From Clostridia bacterium (GTDB lineage: Bacteria; Bacillota; Clostridia; DSM-8532): DNA of 5,236 nt. The position numbers and the translations under genes were made by a program. Numbering within the stretch: the stretch's first letter is position 1; each line of letters starts with the position of its first letter. Positions 4,503 through 5,236 of this stretch are shown here, piece after piece. The stretch is taken from assembly GCA_026418215.1 (NCBI GenBank), contig JAOABT010000337.1:1-5236 (forward strand), in the 5' to 3' direction. A model generated the notes under the pieces. That model was not told the DNA's origin, made no database searches, and worked only from the letters and a program-made list of their open reading frames with translations.

Positions 4503-5236
4503 TTATTCTCGCATCTGGCGTCCATCATAACGGATTTTGTAGTGGTCCTTCAATAAAAGATCCGAAACAGTAATACAGCTGTAGCCGTTCTTGGTCAGGT
4601 TTTCAAGAATACGTGGCAATACCTCTTGCGTGTGAAGGGTATCGTTGTGGAACAAAATAATGGAACCCGTATTGACGCCTTTAATAACACGCTGGTAAAT
4701 ATTCTCTGATGAAAGGTTCTGTTTCCAGTCAAGAGAATCGACATCCCATTGTATGATTTCATAGTTCATCCTTCTCGAAACCTTTACCGTTGTGCTATTG
4801 TATTCCCCATAGGGCGGCCTGAACAGTGTGATTCTTGCTCCTGAAAGCTTTTCAAGCACTTCTGTGCACCGGGTAATCTCTTCCTCAATCTTGGCCTCAG
4901 GTATTTGTGCCATGTGCTGGTGCGAATACCCGTGATTAGCAATCTCATGCCCGCGTGAAGCAATGAGCTTGACGGTTTCGGGGTATTTTTCTGCCCATAG
5001 CCCCACAATGAAGAATGTTGCTTTGGCTTGGAATTTATCCAGTGAATCCAATATATTGGGAATATCATCGGCTCCCCAGGCGCAATCAAAGGTTATGGCA
5101 CATTTCTTGCCATCCGAGTCTACCGAATAGATGGGAATATCCTCTCGAAAATGCCCCGTGACCTGCGAAACATAACGTTGTGTAAGAAACGCATTTACGC
5201 CTATAAACAGCAAAGCAATGGCAATCAGAATAACGG
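4503..5236 (-). CDS. PdaB-like polysaccharide deacetylase (CE4), 5' end missing
   Basis: This carbohydrate esterase family 4 enzyme would remove acetyl groups from amino sugars of peptidoglycan or a related polymer outside the membrane. The visible 244 codons (one being the stop) open with a hydrophobic segment, VILIAIALLFIGVNAFL, probably a signal anchor. The frame stays open to the window edge, so the true start is outside; the TTG at 5211-5213 lies inside this segment and is unlikely to be the start. CE4 motifs, numbered from the first full codon, are: TFDCAWGADD with Asp50 as likely catalytic base; NHGYSH with metal ligands His101 and His105; RPPYG (139-143); WDVDSLDW (163-170); and LFHND with His196. 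The second Asp of the usual TFDDG motif is replaced, as in the sporulation protein PdaB (TFDISWG). The segment PIYSVDSDGKKCAITFD also fits that group. It ends in tandem stops TAA TGA, followed by a terminator. Confidence 0.9.
   Translation of the reverse strand, partial: VILIAIALLFIGVNAFLTQRYVSQVTGHFREDIPIYSVDSDGKKCAITFDCAWGADDIPNILDSLDKFQAKATFFIVGLWAEKYPETVKLIASRGHEIANHGYSHQHMAQIPEAKIEEEITRCTEVLEKLSGARITLFRPPYGEYNSTTVKVSRRMNYEIIQWDVDSLDWKQNLSSENIYQRVIKGVNTGSIILFHNDTLHTQEVLPRILENLTKNGYSCITVSDLLLKDHYKIRYDGRQMRE

Noticed and set aside
5211..5213. TTG as start of the deacetylase
   Set aside because: The frame continues open to the window edge with hydrophobic residues that complete a membrane segment, so the start is further upstream, outside the window.
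1..5236. Mobile element, CRISPR array or attachment site
   Set aside because: No regularly spaced direct repeats, no transposase or integrase motifs, and no terminal repeats apart from the Tn5 mosaic end, which comes from library preparation.

Overview
The window looks like the end of a draft contig from an endospore-forming, low-to-moderate GC member of the Firmicutes, most likely a clostridium. The evidence is protein style (a clostridial-type peptide deformylase, a PriA with an eight-cysteine zinc region, and a PdaB-like sporulation polysaccharide deacetylase), SigA-type promoters, and AT-rich spacers with intrinsic terminators. I cannot name the genus from the sequence. All recognised genes lie on the minus strand, so they are transcribed from right to left.

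Layout from left to right: positions 1-42 are not genomic. They are an Illumina Nextera read-1 adapter ending in the 19-bp Tn5 mosaic end. True genome sequence starts at 43, inside the 3' part of def (peptide deformylase), which is therefore truncated. priA (primosomal helicase) fills 376-2808 and lies 33 bp upstream of def, probably as part of a priA-def operon. Between 2809 and 2949 are a SigA-like promoter, a hairpin at the predicted start of the priA transcript, and an intrinsic terminator closing the operon before it. That operon (2950-4032) encodes a two-OB-fold single-strand DNA-binding protein paralogue and a small P-loop NTPase. It has its own extended -10 promoter near 4175-4183 and a leader of about 136 nt. 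A gene-poor AT-rich spacer follows. It ends in a terminator (4398-4472) for the last gene, a pdaB-like CE4 polysaccharide deacetylase, whose N-terminal membrane anchor runs off the right edge.

How the genes fit together: priA and the SSB-like/NTPase pair suggest a small DNA-replication or restart neighbourhood, with def added through the common priA-def linkage to translation. A functional link between the SSB-like/NTPase pair and PriA is inference from position only, because a terminator and a new promoter separate the two units. The deacetylase is a separate transcription unit, probably for spore or cell-envelope maturation.

I found no mobile element, CRISPR array, tRNA or rRNA. The points most worth a second look are the adapter-derived false C-terminus of Def, the SSB-like protein without an acidic tail paired with a minimal NTPase, the priA start codon (the longest frame starts inside the promoter), and the structured leader of the SSB operon.
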